From the NCBI GenBank assembly GCA_902588625.1, contig CACIPU010000006.1, positions 1 through 54,832 on the forward strand: DNA of 54,832 nt, written 5' to 3'. Every line of letters starts with the position of its first letter. The stretch's first letter is position 1. This document shows, piece after piece, positions 7,432-15,720 of this stretch. The position numbers were made by a program, and so were the translations under genes. The stretch comes from an uncultured Pelagibacteraceae bacterium (GTDB taxonomy: Bacteria; Pseudomonadota; Alphaproteobacteria; Pelagibacterales; Pelagibacteraceae). The notes beneath the pieces were generated by a model, which worked only from the letters and a program-made list of their open reading frames with translations, was not told the origin of the DNA and made no database searches.

Positions 7432-8528
7432 TTTAAGTTAAACTTTCTTTCTAAATGTCTTAACTTTCCTTCAGTTGAATCATGGTCGATATAACATCCC
7501 TTTAAATATCTTTTACCTTCACTAACATCATAAGAAGTTCTTCCATGTAATAATCTATGATTATCCATCATTAATAAATCACCTTTTTCTAATCTAAATT
7601 TTATTTCAAATTTTGATGAGGCATAAAGATCAGCAATTAATTTTCTAGCTTCATAAAATTTTTTAAGTTCATTTTTTTCTAAAGCTGGCACATAATCTAA
7701 TCTTGTACTATATCTAACCTGTTTAACTTTATTATTTTCATCTAATTCAATTAATTCTCCCCAATTTTCAAGAATTATAGTTTTGTCAACAAACCTAAAT
7801 CTTACTTTAGTTTTCGTAAGTATTTTAAATAAATCTTCATGATTTTTTCTTAAATATTTTGCAACAGAAAAACCATCAACTAAAGTTGAAAAACCACCTT
7901 TCACTTCATTTTCAATACAGTGTAAGAGTTGTATACAAGGAATTGGTTTTCTATAAGGGTTATCAGTATGTGGAGTAAGAGCTATAGAAGTATAAGCTAA
8001 ATCATTGGGTTTTGGTACAGACCTAACACTAAATGACTCACCAAAGTTTGTTGGTCTAATTGTTCCAATAGAATTAGCAAAATTTACTATATAATTATCT
8101 TCCAGAGGAACATTTTTAAAAATTACAAAACCATATTTATAAAAATTTTGTAATAAATTATACATTTCTTTTGTTTCAAAAATATCTTTTTTGTATAGAG
8201 CCTTTGGCTTTTTATTGAGACTAGAATCCCATAAAACTATATTTTCCAAAGGTTCTTTTTTATTTATTTCATATAGCAAACTTTTAACTTCATATTCAAA
8301 TTTTACTCCGTCTGTAAATTCAATATTAAGGTGGCCATTATTCATTGATGCATTTTTTATTCCTAGTTTTTGATCAAGTTGAGATGGGTCATACAACCTT
8401 TGATCATTATACTTATCCACTAAATTTTCTGTTTTTGCTCTTTCTCTTAACCAAAGAGGATGTATTTCAAAGCTTTCATTTGAAAGGTTAACTAAAACAA
8501 CATTATTTTCTTCTATTTCTATTTTCAC
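7419..8528 (-). CDS. TmpA / gamma-butyrobetaine-hydroxylase-like 2-oxoglutarate Fe(II) dioxygenase
   Basis: This 369-residue protein has an N-terminal DUF971-like domain (IHPLWLRERAK...DQRLYDPSQLD) and a TauD-type jelly-roll domain. The iron triad is visible: HTD in TPHTDNPYRKP and the distal His in LLHGRTSYD. The family includes gamma-butyrobetaine hydroxylase, trimethyllysine hydroxylase and TmpA, all acting on trimethylammonium compounds. The N-terminal zinc cysteines of BBOX are absent (LRERAK instead of LRDNC). Translation probably starts at GTG 8528. The overlapping HD-domain gene downstream favours a TmpA-like role. The substrate is inferred, not proven. Confidence 0.78.
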   Translation of the reverse strand: MKIEIEENNVVLVNLSNESFEIHPLWLRERAKTENLVDKYNDQRLYDPSQLDQKLGIKNASMNNGHLNIEFTDGVKFEYEVKSLLYEINKKEPLENIVLWDSSLNKKPKALYKKDIFETKEMYNLLQNFYKYGFVIFKNVPLEDNYIVNFANSIGTIRPTNFGESFSVRSVPKPNDLAYTSIALTPHTDNPYRKPIPCIQLLHCIENEVKGGFSTLVDGFSVAKYLRKNHEDLFKILTKTKVRFRFVDKTIILENWGELIELDENNKVKQVRYSTRLDYVPALEKNELKKFYEARKLIADLYASSKFEIKFRLEKGDLLMMDNHRLLHGRTSYDVSEGKRYLKGCYIDHDSTEGKLRHLERKFNLKWKK

Positions 8529-8595
8529 TTAGCTGCTCTCTTAATTCTTTATGTTCACAATATACAATGTGATAAGAAGATTAAAAAGTAGGAAA

Positions 8596-9468
8596 ATGAA
8601 AACTAAAGATATATTTATTGCATTATTGGTACCTATCATTTTAGGATTTGGCTTTGTTATCGCAAAGCCAGCTATGCAGTATTTTCCACCATATTTACTA
8701 ATGGGAATGCGTTTTACTATACCAGCTTTAATGCTTGTATGGTGGTTTCCATTACCAAAAGGTTTGTATTTTGATTTATTTAAAGTTTCATTAATAGGAA
8801 GCACTTTACAATATGGCTTAACTTATACAGGGCTAAATATTATTGATGCTTCCTCAGCCGTCCTTCTTGTTATGCTAGAAGTCCCCTTTGGAATAATAAT
8901 TGCATTTTTTTTATTAAAAGAAATTCCTACTATAAAGAATATAGTTGGTTTAGTTATAGCCTTTATTGGAGTGTACATTTTAACCGGTGCACCAAATCTT
9001 GAGGGAAAATATATTGGAGTAATACTAGTTTTATCTGGTTCATTTACTTGGGCGCTTGGAGCAGTGATGGCAAAACCCTTAAGTAAAAAAATTGGTGCAT
9101 TTGCTTTAATGACTTGGTTGTGCGTTTTTTCAGGACCGATGTTATTACTTATATCTTTTGTTTTTGATGGGAATCCAATGATCTACATTTTAAATGCAAA
9201 TATTAATAGTTTTTTAACAGTAATTTTTCTTGGATTTTTTATGCAGCCAATTGGTTATGCTGCTTGGTACTATGTTTTAAAAAGATATCCAGTTAATAAA
9301 GTTATGCCTGTTTTGCTTATACTGCCTGTGACTGGATTAGTTACATCCATTTTTTTACTAGGAGAAGATCCACCAAAGCAAGTTTTTCTAGGTGGATTCG
9401 TTATAATTTCTGGAGTAGCGTTAATATTATTTACAAAGACAAATAAAAATAAGAAGGAGAAGAAATGA
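8596..9468 (+). CDS. DMT superfamily (EamA-type) transporter
   Basis: This is a ten-helix EamA permease with two repeats. The first ends in FFLLKEIPT and the second in SIFLLGEDPPKQVF, the usual loop signatures. I prefer ATG 8596 (MKTKDIFIALL) because AGTAGG sits just upstream and the protein then begins at the first helix. An ATG at 8551 would add 15 residues. The stop overlaps the next gene (9465) by four bases, so it is translationally coupled to the dehydrogenase. It heads a plus-strand run of catabolic enzymes and is a candidate importer or exporter of their substrate. Confidence 0.85.
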   Translation: MKTKDIFIALLVPIILGFGFVIAKPAMQYFPPYLLMGMRFTIPALMLVWWFPLPKGLYFDLFKVSLIGSTLQYGLTYTGLNIIDASSAVLLVMLEVPFGIIIAFFLLKEIPTIKNIVGLVIAFIGVYILTGAPNLEGKYIGVILVLSGSFTWALGAVMAKPLSKKIGAFALMTWLCVFSGPMLLLISFVFDGNPMIYILNANINSFLTVIFLGFFMQPIGYAAWYYVLKRYPVNKVMPVLLILPVTGLVTSIFLLGEDPPKQVFLGGFVIISGVALILFTKTNKNKKEKK

Positions 9469-10406
9469 AAATAGGATTTATAGGTTTGGGTAATGTAGGC
9501 GGAAAGCTTGCAGGAAGTTTAATAAGGAATAAATTTGATGTAATTGTAAGGGATTTAGATAAAAAGTTAACAAAAAAATTTTTAGACCTAGGAGCATCCA
9601 TCGCAAGCAACGCAAAAGATTTAGCTGAAAAAACTGATCTTATTATAACTTGCCTTCCTTCCCCCGAAATTTGTTCAAAAGTTATGGAGTCCGAGGATGG
9701 GGTTATAAATGGATTGTCAAAAAATAAAATTTGGTTAGAAATGAGTACAACAGATAGTGCTGAAATAAAAAGAATTGGAGCTCTAGTTAAAGCAGCTGGT
9801 GCTATCCCTTTAGATTGCCCAGTAAGTGGAGGATGTCACCGTGCAGCTACAGGAAATATTGCAATCTTAGTTGGTGGAGATAAAAATGCTTTTAATAAAA
9901 TTTTACCAGCTTTATCTGCAATGGGTAGAAAGATTTTACATACTGGAGAACTTGGTAGTGCTTCAATTTTAAAAGTGATTACTAATTATTTAGCATCAGT
10001 AAATCTTGTTTCAGTGGGTGAAGCTTTAACAGTTGCAAAAAAAACAGGTATGGATTTAAAAACAACTTATGAAGCTATCAAAATATCTTCAGGAAATTCT
10101 TTCGTTCACGAAACAGAAAGCCAAGTTATTTTAAATGGATCGTATAATATAAGCTTTACAATGGATTTAGTTTTAAAAGATATGGGTCTCTTTAACGATT
10201 TATCAATAAAGAATAATATCCCTCTAGAGCTATCACCTTTAGTTTTAAATATATTTAAAGATGGAGAAAAGAAATATGGTCCAAGAGCATGGTCATCAAT
10301 GATAGTAAAAAGACTAGAAGACGCATGTAATATTAATTTAAGAGCAGACGGTTTTCCTGCTGAATTAACCGATTCTGAACCGGAGGAAAAAGGTCATCAA
10401 ATATAA
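9465..10406 (+). CDS. 3-hydroxyisobutyrate dehydrogenase family oxidoreductase
   Basis: This is an NAD(P)-dependent beta-hydroxyacid dehydrogenase of 313 residues. The Rossmann motif GFIGLGNVGGKLAG opens the protein. The substrate loop DCPVSGGCHRA near residue 120 and KVITNYLAS near 170, with the catalytic Lys, match the HIBADH/6PGDH family, and KDMGLFNDL is the C-terminal signature. Members oxidise 3-hydroxyisobutyrate, tartronate semialdehyde, gamma-hydroxybutyrate and similar acids. It overlaps the upstream permease by four bases and is followed by an aldehyde dehydrogenase, so the two probably act on one route. The actual substrate is not readable. Confidence 0.88.
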   Translation: MKIGFIGLGNVGGKLAGSLIRNKFDVIVRDLDKKLTKKFLDLGASIASNAKDLAEKTDLIITCLPSPEICSKVMESEDGVINGLSKNKIWLEMSTTDSAEIKRIGALVKAAGAIPLDCPVSGGCHRAATGNIAILVGGDKNAFNKILPALSAMGRKILHTGELGSASILKVITNYLASVNLVSVGEALTVAKKTGMDLKTTYEAIKISSGNSFVHETESQVILNGSYNISFTMDLVLKDMGLFNDLSIKNNIPLELSPLVLNIFKDGEKKYGPRAWSSMIVKRLEDACNINLRADGFPAELTDSEPEEKGHQI

Positions 10407-10427
10407 TTTTTATGATAATAATTTGAA

Positions 10428-11858
10428 ATGCTAGACAAAAGAAATTTTTATATAAATGGAAAATGGGTAACCCCTTCAAAACCAAATGATTTTGAGGTTA
10501 TAAATCCATCAAATGAAGAACCTTTTGCTATAATTTCATTGGGATATAAGGAAGATACAGATGCAGCGGTAGATGCAGCTAAAAATGCATTTAGCAAATG
10601 GAAAGAAACTTCAAAAGAAGAACGAATAAGTCTTTTAGAAAAATTACTTAAAATTTATAAAAAAAGATTTGACGAAATGACAGAAGCTATTACGACCGAA
10701 ATGGGCTCACCTATAGATTACTCGTCTTCAACACATACAGTTTCTGGCCAATCCCACTTAGAGGATTTCATATTGAGATTAAAAGAATTTAACTTTGAAG
10801 AGCATTTTGACTCAAAGTCAAATAATTACATAAGTTATGAACCTATAGGTGTATGCGGTTTAATTACACCGTGGAATTGGCCAATTAATCAAATTGCACT
10901 AAAAGTAATACCAGCAATTGCTACGGGATGTACAATGATACTTAAACCATCTGAGATAGCACCTGTTTCCGCAATGCTTTTTGCTGAAATGATAGATGAA
11001 GCAGGTTTTCCATCTGGAGTTTTTAATTTAGTTAATGGTGATGGAGCTGGCGTAGGAACATATATATCTGCTCATCCTAACGTCGATATGGTTTCCTTTA
11101 CAGGATCAACTAGAGCAGGAAGATTAATTTCGAAAAATGCAGCTGATACAATTAAAAGAGTTTGTTTAGAATTAGGAGGTAAAGGTGGAAATATTGTTTT
11201 CGCCGACTCTTATCCAAATGCAGTTAGAGATGGAATTAGAAATGTAATGAGTAATTCTGGACAATCATGTGATGCCCCAACAAGAATGTTGGTTGAAAAA
11301 TCAATTTATAAGAGAGCTATTAAAGAGGCGGCCGACGAAGCAAAGTTAATTAAAGTTGATTTAGCTTCTAAGAGAGGTGCTCACATAGGTCCAGTAGTTT
11401 CAAAAACACAATATGATAAAATTATAAATTTAATTAAAAGCGGAATAGATGAAGGTGCAACATTAGCTGCCGGAGGCCCTGATCTTCCAAATAATTTAAA
11501 TAAGGGCTATTTTATTAAACCAACCATTTTCACAAATGTTACGAATGATATGCAAATTGCAAAAAAAGAAATTTTTGGACCAGTTCTATCAATAATATCT
11601 TTTGAAACTGAAGAAGAAGCAATTAAGATTACTAATGATACAGAATATGGTCTTGGCAATTATTTACAAACTGAAGATAAAGAAAAAGCAAAAAGAGTTG
11701 CAAAAAAATTAAGATCAGGAGTTGTATACATTAATGGGAACGCTGCTGATGCGGGAACCCCTTTTGGGGGATATAGACAGTCTGGAAATGGTAGAGAAGG
11801 TGGCACATGGGGATTAGAAGAGTTCTTAGAAGTAAAAACAATTACTGGATGGAAATAA
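10428..11858 (+). CDS. NAD(P)-dependent aldehyde dehydrogenase (candidate betaine- or trimethylaminobutyraldehyde dehydrogenase)
   Basis: This is a full-length ALDH superfamily enzyme of 476 residues. Catalytic Cys281 lies in SGQSCDAPTRM and the general base Glu248 in LELGGKGG. The cofactor loop TPWNWPINQ and FTGSTRAG are also typical. It would oxidise an aldehyde to the acid in the cytosol. The window encodes a choline dehydrogenase (22191-23774) but no other aldehyde dehydrogenase, so betaine aldehyde is a plausible substrate, as is 4-trimethylaminobutyraldehyde on the route to gamma-butyrobetaine. These assignments are by context. The sequence itself supports only a general ALDH. Confidence 0.88.
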   Translation: MLDKRNFYINGKWVTPSKPNDFEVINPSNEEPFAIISLGYKEDTDAAVDAAKNAFSKWKETSKEERISLLEKLLKIYKKRFDEMTEAITTEMGSPIDYSSSTHTVSGQSHLEDFILRLKEFNFEEHFDSKSNNYISYEPIGVCGLITPWNWPINQIALKVIPAIATGCTMILKPSEIAPVSAMLFAEMIDEAGFPSGVFNLVNGDGAGVGTYISAHPNVDMVSFTGSTRAGRLISKNAADTIKRVCLELGGKGGNIVFADSYPNAVRDGIRNVMSNSGQSCDAPTRMLVEKSIYKRAIKEAADEAKLIKVDLASKRGAHIGPVVSKTQYDKIINLIKSGIDEGATLAAGGPDLPNNLNKGYFIKPTIFTNVTNDMQIAKKEIFGPVLSIISFETEEEAIKITNDTEYGLGNYLQTEDKEKAKRVAKKLRSGVVYINGNAADAGTPFGGYRQSGNGREGGTWGLEEFLEVKTITGWK

Positions 11859-11874
11859 TTCTTTGCTAATAAAA

Positions 11875-12672
11875 ATGAACAAAAAAGATAAGTTAAAATA
11901 TTATAAATTTTTAAATTCACTTCCAAAAAAACTTAATAAAATTTATTTTTTAAAATTGAAGGGGAAATTTAAATTAAATAATAAATCGAAAAAGAAAAGT
12001 GGATTTGACCCAGTCACTAATATAGATAGAGCTTTTGAATTATTTTTAAGAAAAGAAATTTTAAAAATTTTTCCTAACGATGGTATTGTCGGAGAAGAGT
12101 TCGGTAAAAGAAAAACAAAAAGTGGTTGTACATGGGTACTTGATCCAATTGATGGAACCAGATCATTTGTTATAGGTAGCCCAACTTGGAGTAATTTAAT
12201 AAGTGTAAATTATAAAAAAGTTCCTATTTTAGGATTAGTAAATTTTCCTATACTAAAAAAATATTATATTACAGGAGCAAATCACGAATCTTATTTAGTT
12301 GAAAATAATAAGTTTAGAAAACTTCGTGTTGCAAAAGATACACCATTTAAAAAAACTAAAATGGCAGGCAGCTTTTTTGGTTGGTTACCTTTAAAAAAAC
12401 AGATAAAGATAAGTAAATTAGTCAGTTTAATGAGGTTTCCATGCTCAGACGCTCTAAGTTACTGTCAACTTTGTGAAGGCAAATTAGACGCTGTAATCCA
12501 ATGTTCGAACAAAATATGGGATGTTCATCCAATGATACCTTTAATTAAGAACGCTGGTGGTTTAATAAATACATGGAAGAATAAAGACGCAAAACTAGCA
12601 GGTAATATCGTTGCAAGTTCAAATATAAAGACCCACAAAAAACTCCTAAAAATGCTTAAACCAGTAGCTTGA
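11875..12672 (+). CDS. Inositol-monophosphatase / HisN-type phosphatase family
   Basis: This is a metal-dependent phosphatase of the inositol monophosphatase fold, about 265 residues. Motif 1 GEEFG supplies the first metal glutamates, motif 2 is DPIDGTRSF and motif 3 is WDVHPMIPLIKNAGG (the usual W-D-x-A/H-P/A-x2-L-x3-A-G-G). The SFVIGSPTWSN segment resembles histidinol-phosphatase (HisN) relatives more than classical IMPases. ATG 11875 is preferred to the TTG at 11863. It sits 16 bases after the aldehyde dehydrogenase and 4 bases before a glycerophosphodiesterase, suggesting a phosphoester-handling sub-operon. The true substrate is uncertain. Confidence 0.82.
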   Translation: MNKKDKLKYYKFLNSLPKKLNKIYFLKLKGKFKLNNKSKKKSGFDPVTNIDRAFELFLRKEILKIFPNDGIVGEEFGKRKTKSGCTWVLDPIDGTRSFVIGSPTWSNLISVNYKKVPILGLVNFPILKKYYITGANHESYLVENNKFRKLRVAKDTPFKKTKMAGSFFGWLPLKKQIKISKLVSLMRFPCSDALSYCQLCEGKLDAVIQCSNKIWDVHPMIPLIKNAGGLINTWKNKDAKLAGNIVASSNIKTHKKLLKMLKPVA

Positions 12673-12676
12673 ATAA

Positions 12677-13321
12677 ATGGCTCACTTATTAATTCATAGA
12701 GGCTTAGCAAAAAAAAACTTTAAAGAAAACACTATTTCAGCATTCAGATATTGTTTTAAAAAGAAATATGGTATCGAAACAGATATTCATTTTACCAAAG
12801 ATAATAAGATAGTTTGTTTTCATGATTTTAATCTAAAAAGTAAATTTAAAATTAATAAATTTTTAAAGAATAATAGTTATCAATATTTGTTGAAAATTAG
12901 TAAAAGAAAAAAACAACCTATTCCGTTACTTAATGACTTGATAAAACTATCTAAAAATAAAAGATTTTTAATGTTAGAAATAAAACCTTTACTTACTAAA
13001 GAAAATCTCAAAACTTTGTTAAAAGAAATTAAAAAATTAAAAAATTATTCTCTAACTTCTTTTAAAGAAAAAAATATTACTAATTTATATAAAATGAAAA
13101 AAAAATTGAATTTAGGTCTTTTAATCCCATCAACTTTTACATTTAATAAAATTTTAGAAAAAAGTAAAAAAAAATATATTAAATTTTTAGTTCTAGAAAA
13201 GAAATTTTTAAAAGAAAAAAAATTGAATAAAATTAAGAAAAAATTATACTTTTATACAATTAAAGATAAAAAAATATTTAACAAATTTAATAATAAAAAT
13301 CTTATATTTGAAAATTTATAA
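12677..13321 (+). CDS. Glycerophosphodiester phosphodiesterase (short GDPD)
   Basis: This is a GDPD-family TIM-barrel enzyme of 214 residues, short against the usual 240-250. Catalytic features are visible: HRG near the N-terminus (LIHRGLAKKN), ENTISAF, IETDIHFTKD with the metal acidic residues, and CFHDFNL. MLEIKP supplies the later Glu-Lys. It would release an alcohol such as choline from glycerophosphodiesters, giving glycerol 3-phosphate. That would feed the choline/betaine genes elsewhere in the window. The second half is very Lys/Ile-rich and degenerate, so either the family has been shortened here or activity has drifted. No signal peptide is seen, so the site is cytosolic. Confidence 0.78.
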   Translation: MAHLLIHRGLAKKNFKENTISAFRYCFKKKYGIETDIHFTKDNKIVCFHDFNLKSKFKINKFLKNNSYQYLLKISKRKKQPIPLLNDLIKLSKNKRFLMLEIKPLLTKENLKTLLKEIKKLKNYSLTSFKEKNITNLYKMKKKLNLGLLIPSTFTFNKILEKSKKKYIKFLVLEKKFLKEKKLNKIKKKLYFYTIKDKKIFNKFNNKNLIFENL

Positions 13322-13323
13322 TT

Positions 13324-14454
13324 TTAATTATTTTTTAAATAATTTAATCTTCCAATAATTTCATCGCGATCAATATAATAACCTTGTAAATGTCTGTGAC
13401 CTGAATTTGGATTAAAAGCAGTTCTTCCATGCAAAACTCTTCTATTGTTAAAGGAAAAGATATCACCAGGTTTTAACCTAAATTTAATTTGAAATTTATC
13501 ATCATGAAGTAAATTCCCGAATCTATGATGAGCTTTATAAACTTTTTCCATCAAATCAGGATTACAATCTAATACATCCATTGTAGCAACACTAAATCTT
13601 ATATCATTATAATCATTATCTTTAGTTAAGGAAATTGCTGGAGCATGGTAACCTCTGATTGACTCTTGTGTATAATCTTTATCTTTAAATTTAAAAGGAA
13701 CATTAACTAAAGTATCAAAAACTTCTTTTTCACTTTTTCTTAAATAATCTGCGACTGCAAATCCGTCTACCGCAGAAGAATCTCCCCCTTCTGCTGAATT
13801 AATTAGGCAATGTAAAAATTGATATCCTGGGGGAGTCTCAAACCATGGTAAATCCATATGATTACGTAAAGCATGTGCCGAATAAGCAGAGTTATTTGGT
13901 TTAGGAATATTAATAACTTCAAAGGGTGTTTTAAAAAAAGTTTCTCTTGTGTGGCTTATTCTATTTAATACGGGAAATGCAGATTCTTTTTCAATAGGTG
14001 TATTTTTGACAATAGCAATTCCTTTGTAATGTAGAATCTCTAACCATTTTATTAAACCTTCATCAGATGACATTATTTCATCATGTTCGATACTTATTGA
14101 ACTTAAATTTTTTTGAAGCAAACTATTCCAAAGTTTGTAGGGTGAGTTATATTTTTGTTTATTTTTTAAAGTATAACAATTTTCTCTAAGCCATTTTGGA
14201 TCAAAATAACTGGTATGATTTCCTTCACTCCATTCAATTACTAACTTACCTTCATCGTTGATTTGACAGTCTTTTGCTTTAATTTCTGTTGAAACTTCAA
14301 GAATATTAAACATCCTGTGCCTTGAGTCTTTATCATGCGCTGTAGGACAATTATCTCTTAACCAAAGATAATTAAAATTACTTTTTTCTCCATCAGCCCA
14401 AAAAATATCAATTGATGAACCGTTAACAGAGATTTTTGAAATATTTATCTCCAT
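13324..14454 (-). CDS. Gamma-butyrobetaine hydroxylase-like 2-oxoglutarate Fe(II) dioxygenase
   Basis: This 376-residue enzyme joins a DUF971-type N-terminal domain (YLWLRDNCPTAH, HRMFN) to a TauD jelly roll. The iron ligands are HMD in RNHMDLPWFE and the distal His in VLHGRTAF. PPGYQFLHCL and GGDSSAVDGFAVADYLR match bacterial gamma-butyrobetaine hydroxylases, which form L-carnitine in the cytosol using 2-oxoglutarate and oxygen. A Cys is kept in the LRDNC zinc site. It is divergent from a betaine-class ABC transporter, with an SDR and a BKACE gene beyond. That context favours butyrobetaine/carnitine breakdown. A different trimethylammonium substrate is possible. Confidence 0.82.
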   Translation of the reverse strand: MEINISKISVNGSSIDIFWADGEKSNFNYLWLRDNCPTAHDKDSRHRMFNILEVSTEIKAKDCQINDEGKLVIEWSEGNHTSYFDPKWLRENCYTLKNKQKYNSPYKLWNSLLQKNLSSISIEHDEIMSSDEGLIKWLEILHYKGIAIVKNTPIEKESAFPVLNRISHTRETFFKTPFEVINIPKPNNSAYSAHALRNHMDLPWFETPPGYQFLHCLINSAEGGDSSAVDGFAVADYLRKSEKEVFDTLVNVPFKFKDKDYTQESIRGYHAPAISLTKDNDYNDIRFSVATMDVLDCNPDLMEKVYKAHHRFGNLLHDDKFQIKFRLKPGDIFSFNNRRVLHGRTAFNPNSGHRHLQGYYIDRDEIIGRLNYLKNN

Positions 14455-14483
14455 ACAATATGATTATGCTAATTTAACTAATA

Positions 14484-14498
14484 ATCAATTCAATTGAT
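14484..14498. promoter_or_regulatory. Inverted repeat in the divergent promoter region (possible operator)
   Basis: ATCAATT-C-AATTGAT is a perfect 7+1+7 inverted repeat. It sits between the divergent hydroxylase gene and the ABC transporter operon, 30 bases from the hydroxylase start. It could be an operator shared by both units. No regulator gene is nearby, and AT-rich DNA makes such repeats less surprising. Confidence 0.35.
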
Positions 14499-14629
14499 AA
14501 TTGAATATTAATATATAGTTTAAAAAAAACATTCTTACGTATAGCTAATTGGAAGCAGTAAAAGGTTGAATTTTGCTGGATTTCAAGTTGTAATGCATCA
14601 GTTTAAACTAACAATGGGAGGGAAATTTA

Positions 14630-15649
14630 ATGCAATTTCTTAAAAAATTAGGTCTTTCAGTATTGTTTGCTTCTGTATTAGCTCTAGGAACATCTAGTGC
14701 AAATGCTGCTTGCAAAGCAAGACTTGGAGACTTTGACTGGAGTAGTGCAAACATCCATACTGCAATAGCAGATTTCATTCTTACAAATGGATATGGTTGC
14801 CAAGTAGAAGTAACAAAAGGAAGTACTACACCAATTATGGCTGCTCACTACGATAAGCAGTTAGATGTAATTACTGAAGTTTGGTATGACAATATTATTG
14901 CTAATTATGAGCCCCACGTAGAAGCGGGTACAATTATGAATATTGGAGTTAATACACCAGACTCTCAGCAAGCTTTTTACGTAGATAAAACTACAGCTGA
15001 TAAATATGGTTTAAAATCAGTAGATGATATGAAAGATCCAAAAATAGCTGCGCTATTTAAAGATCCAGAAGATCCATCAAAAGGTAGAATGACTAGCTGT
15101 ATTTCAGGTTGGACTTGCTACACAGTAAACTTGGTTAAGCAAAAAGAGTATGGTCTAGATGAATTCTATACTAATTTTGATCCAGGTTCTGGTGGAGCAT
15201 TAGATGCTGCAATAGCAGGTGCTTTTGCTAAGAAAAAACCAATCTTTACATACTACTGGGCTCCAACTGGTTTAATGGGTAAAGTTGATCTAGTTAGATT
15301 AAAAGAGCCTAAATTTGATTCTGATTGCTGGAATAAAATGTCTGCTGTTGTAGAAGACATCAAAGCAAATGGACCAGATGCATATAAACCAAGCTGTGCG
15401 TGCGAATATAGAGATATGGCTTTAACAAAATCTGTTTTAACTGACTGGGCTAAAGCTCATCCAAAAGAAACTGAATTTTTAAAGAAATATACTATTCCAA
15501 CAGCTACAGTTAACAAAATGTTAGCTTTCTATGAAGACGAGTCAGATGGTGACATGGAATTAACTGCTAAACAGTTTTTAAAAACTGAAAGCATGTGGAA
15601 AAAATGGGTTCCAGCAGACGTTGCTAAAAAAGTAAGCGCGGCTCTGTAA
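14630..15649 (+). CDS. Betaine-class ABC transporter substrate-binding protein (OpuAC/ProX type)
   Basis: This is a periplasmic binding protein of 339 residues. Residues 1-26 form a signal peptide (AGAC-type hydrophobic core ending SANAAC). The mature part has the OpuAC fold of quaternary-amine binders, with DFDWSSANIHTAIADFIL and the EVWYDN segment contributing aromatic side chains expected for a cation-pi cage. Several cysteines, including CISGWTCYT and CACEYRD, probably form periplasmic disulfides. The Shine-Dalgarno GGGAGGG lies six bases upstream of the ATG. A terminator separates it from its permease, so the binding protein should be made in excess. The ligand could be betaine, carnitine or butyrobetaine. 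Confidence 0.9.
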   Translation: MQFLKKLGLSVLFASVLALGTSSANAACKARLGDFDWSSANIHTAIADFILTNGYGCQVEVTKGSTTPIMAAHYDKQLDVITEVWYDNIIANYEPHVEAGTIMNIGVNTPDSQQAFYVDKTTADKYGLKSVDDMKDPKIAALFKDPEDPSKGRMTSCISGWTCYTVNLVKQKEYGLDEFYTNFDPGSGGALDAAIAGAFAKKKPIFTYYWAPTGLMGKVDLVRLKEPKFDSDCWNKMSAVVEDIKANGPDAYKPSCACEYRDMALTKSVLTDWAKAHPKETEFLKKYTIPTATVNKMLAFYEDESDGDMELTAKQFLKTESMWKKWVPADVAKKVSAAL

Positions 15650-15670
15650 TCTAATATTAAAATAATTTTG

Positions 15671-15701
15671 AAAGAGCCCTTATATAGGGCTCTTTCTTTT
15701 T
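15671..15701 (+). terminator. Intergenic terminator between binding protein and permease
   Basis: AAAGAGCCC (15671-15679) and GGGCTCTTT (15687-15695) form a 9-base-pair stem with a 7-base loop, followed by C and five T. It probably terminates most transcripts after the binding-protein gene and protects its mRNA 3' end, with partial read-through to the permease and ATPase. Confidence 0.85.
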
Positions 15702-15720
15702 ATTAATCTTTGTTAAACAT

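Noticed and set aside
9465-10406. Classical carnitine dehydrogenase
   Set aside because: The motifs (GFIGLGNVGGKLAG, DCPVSGGC, KDMGLFND) place it in the 3-hydroxyisobutyrate dehydrogenase family, not the 3-hydroxyacyl-CoA dehydrogenase family of carnitine dehydrogenases.
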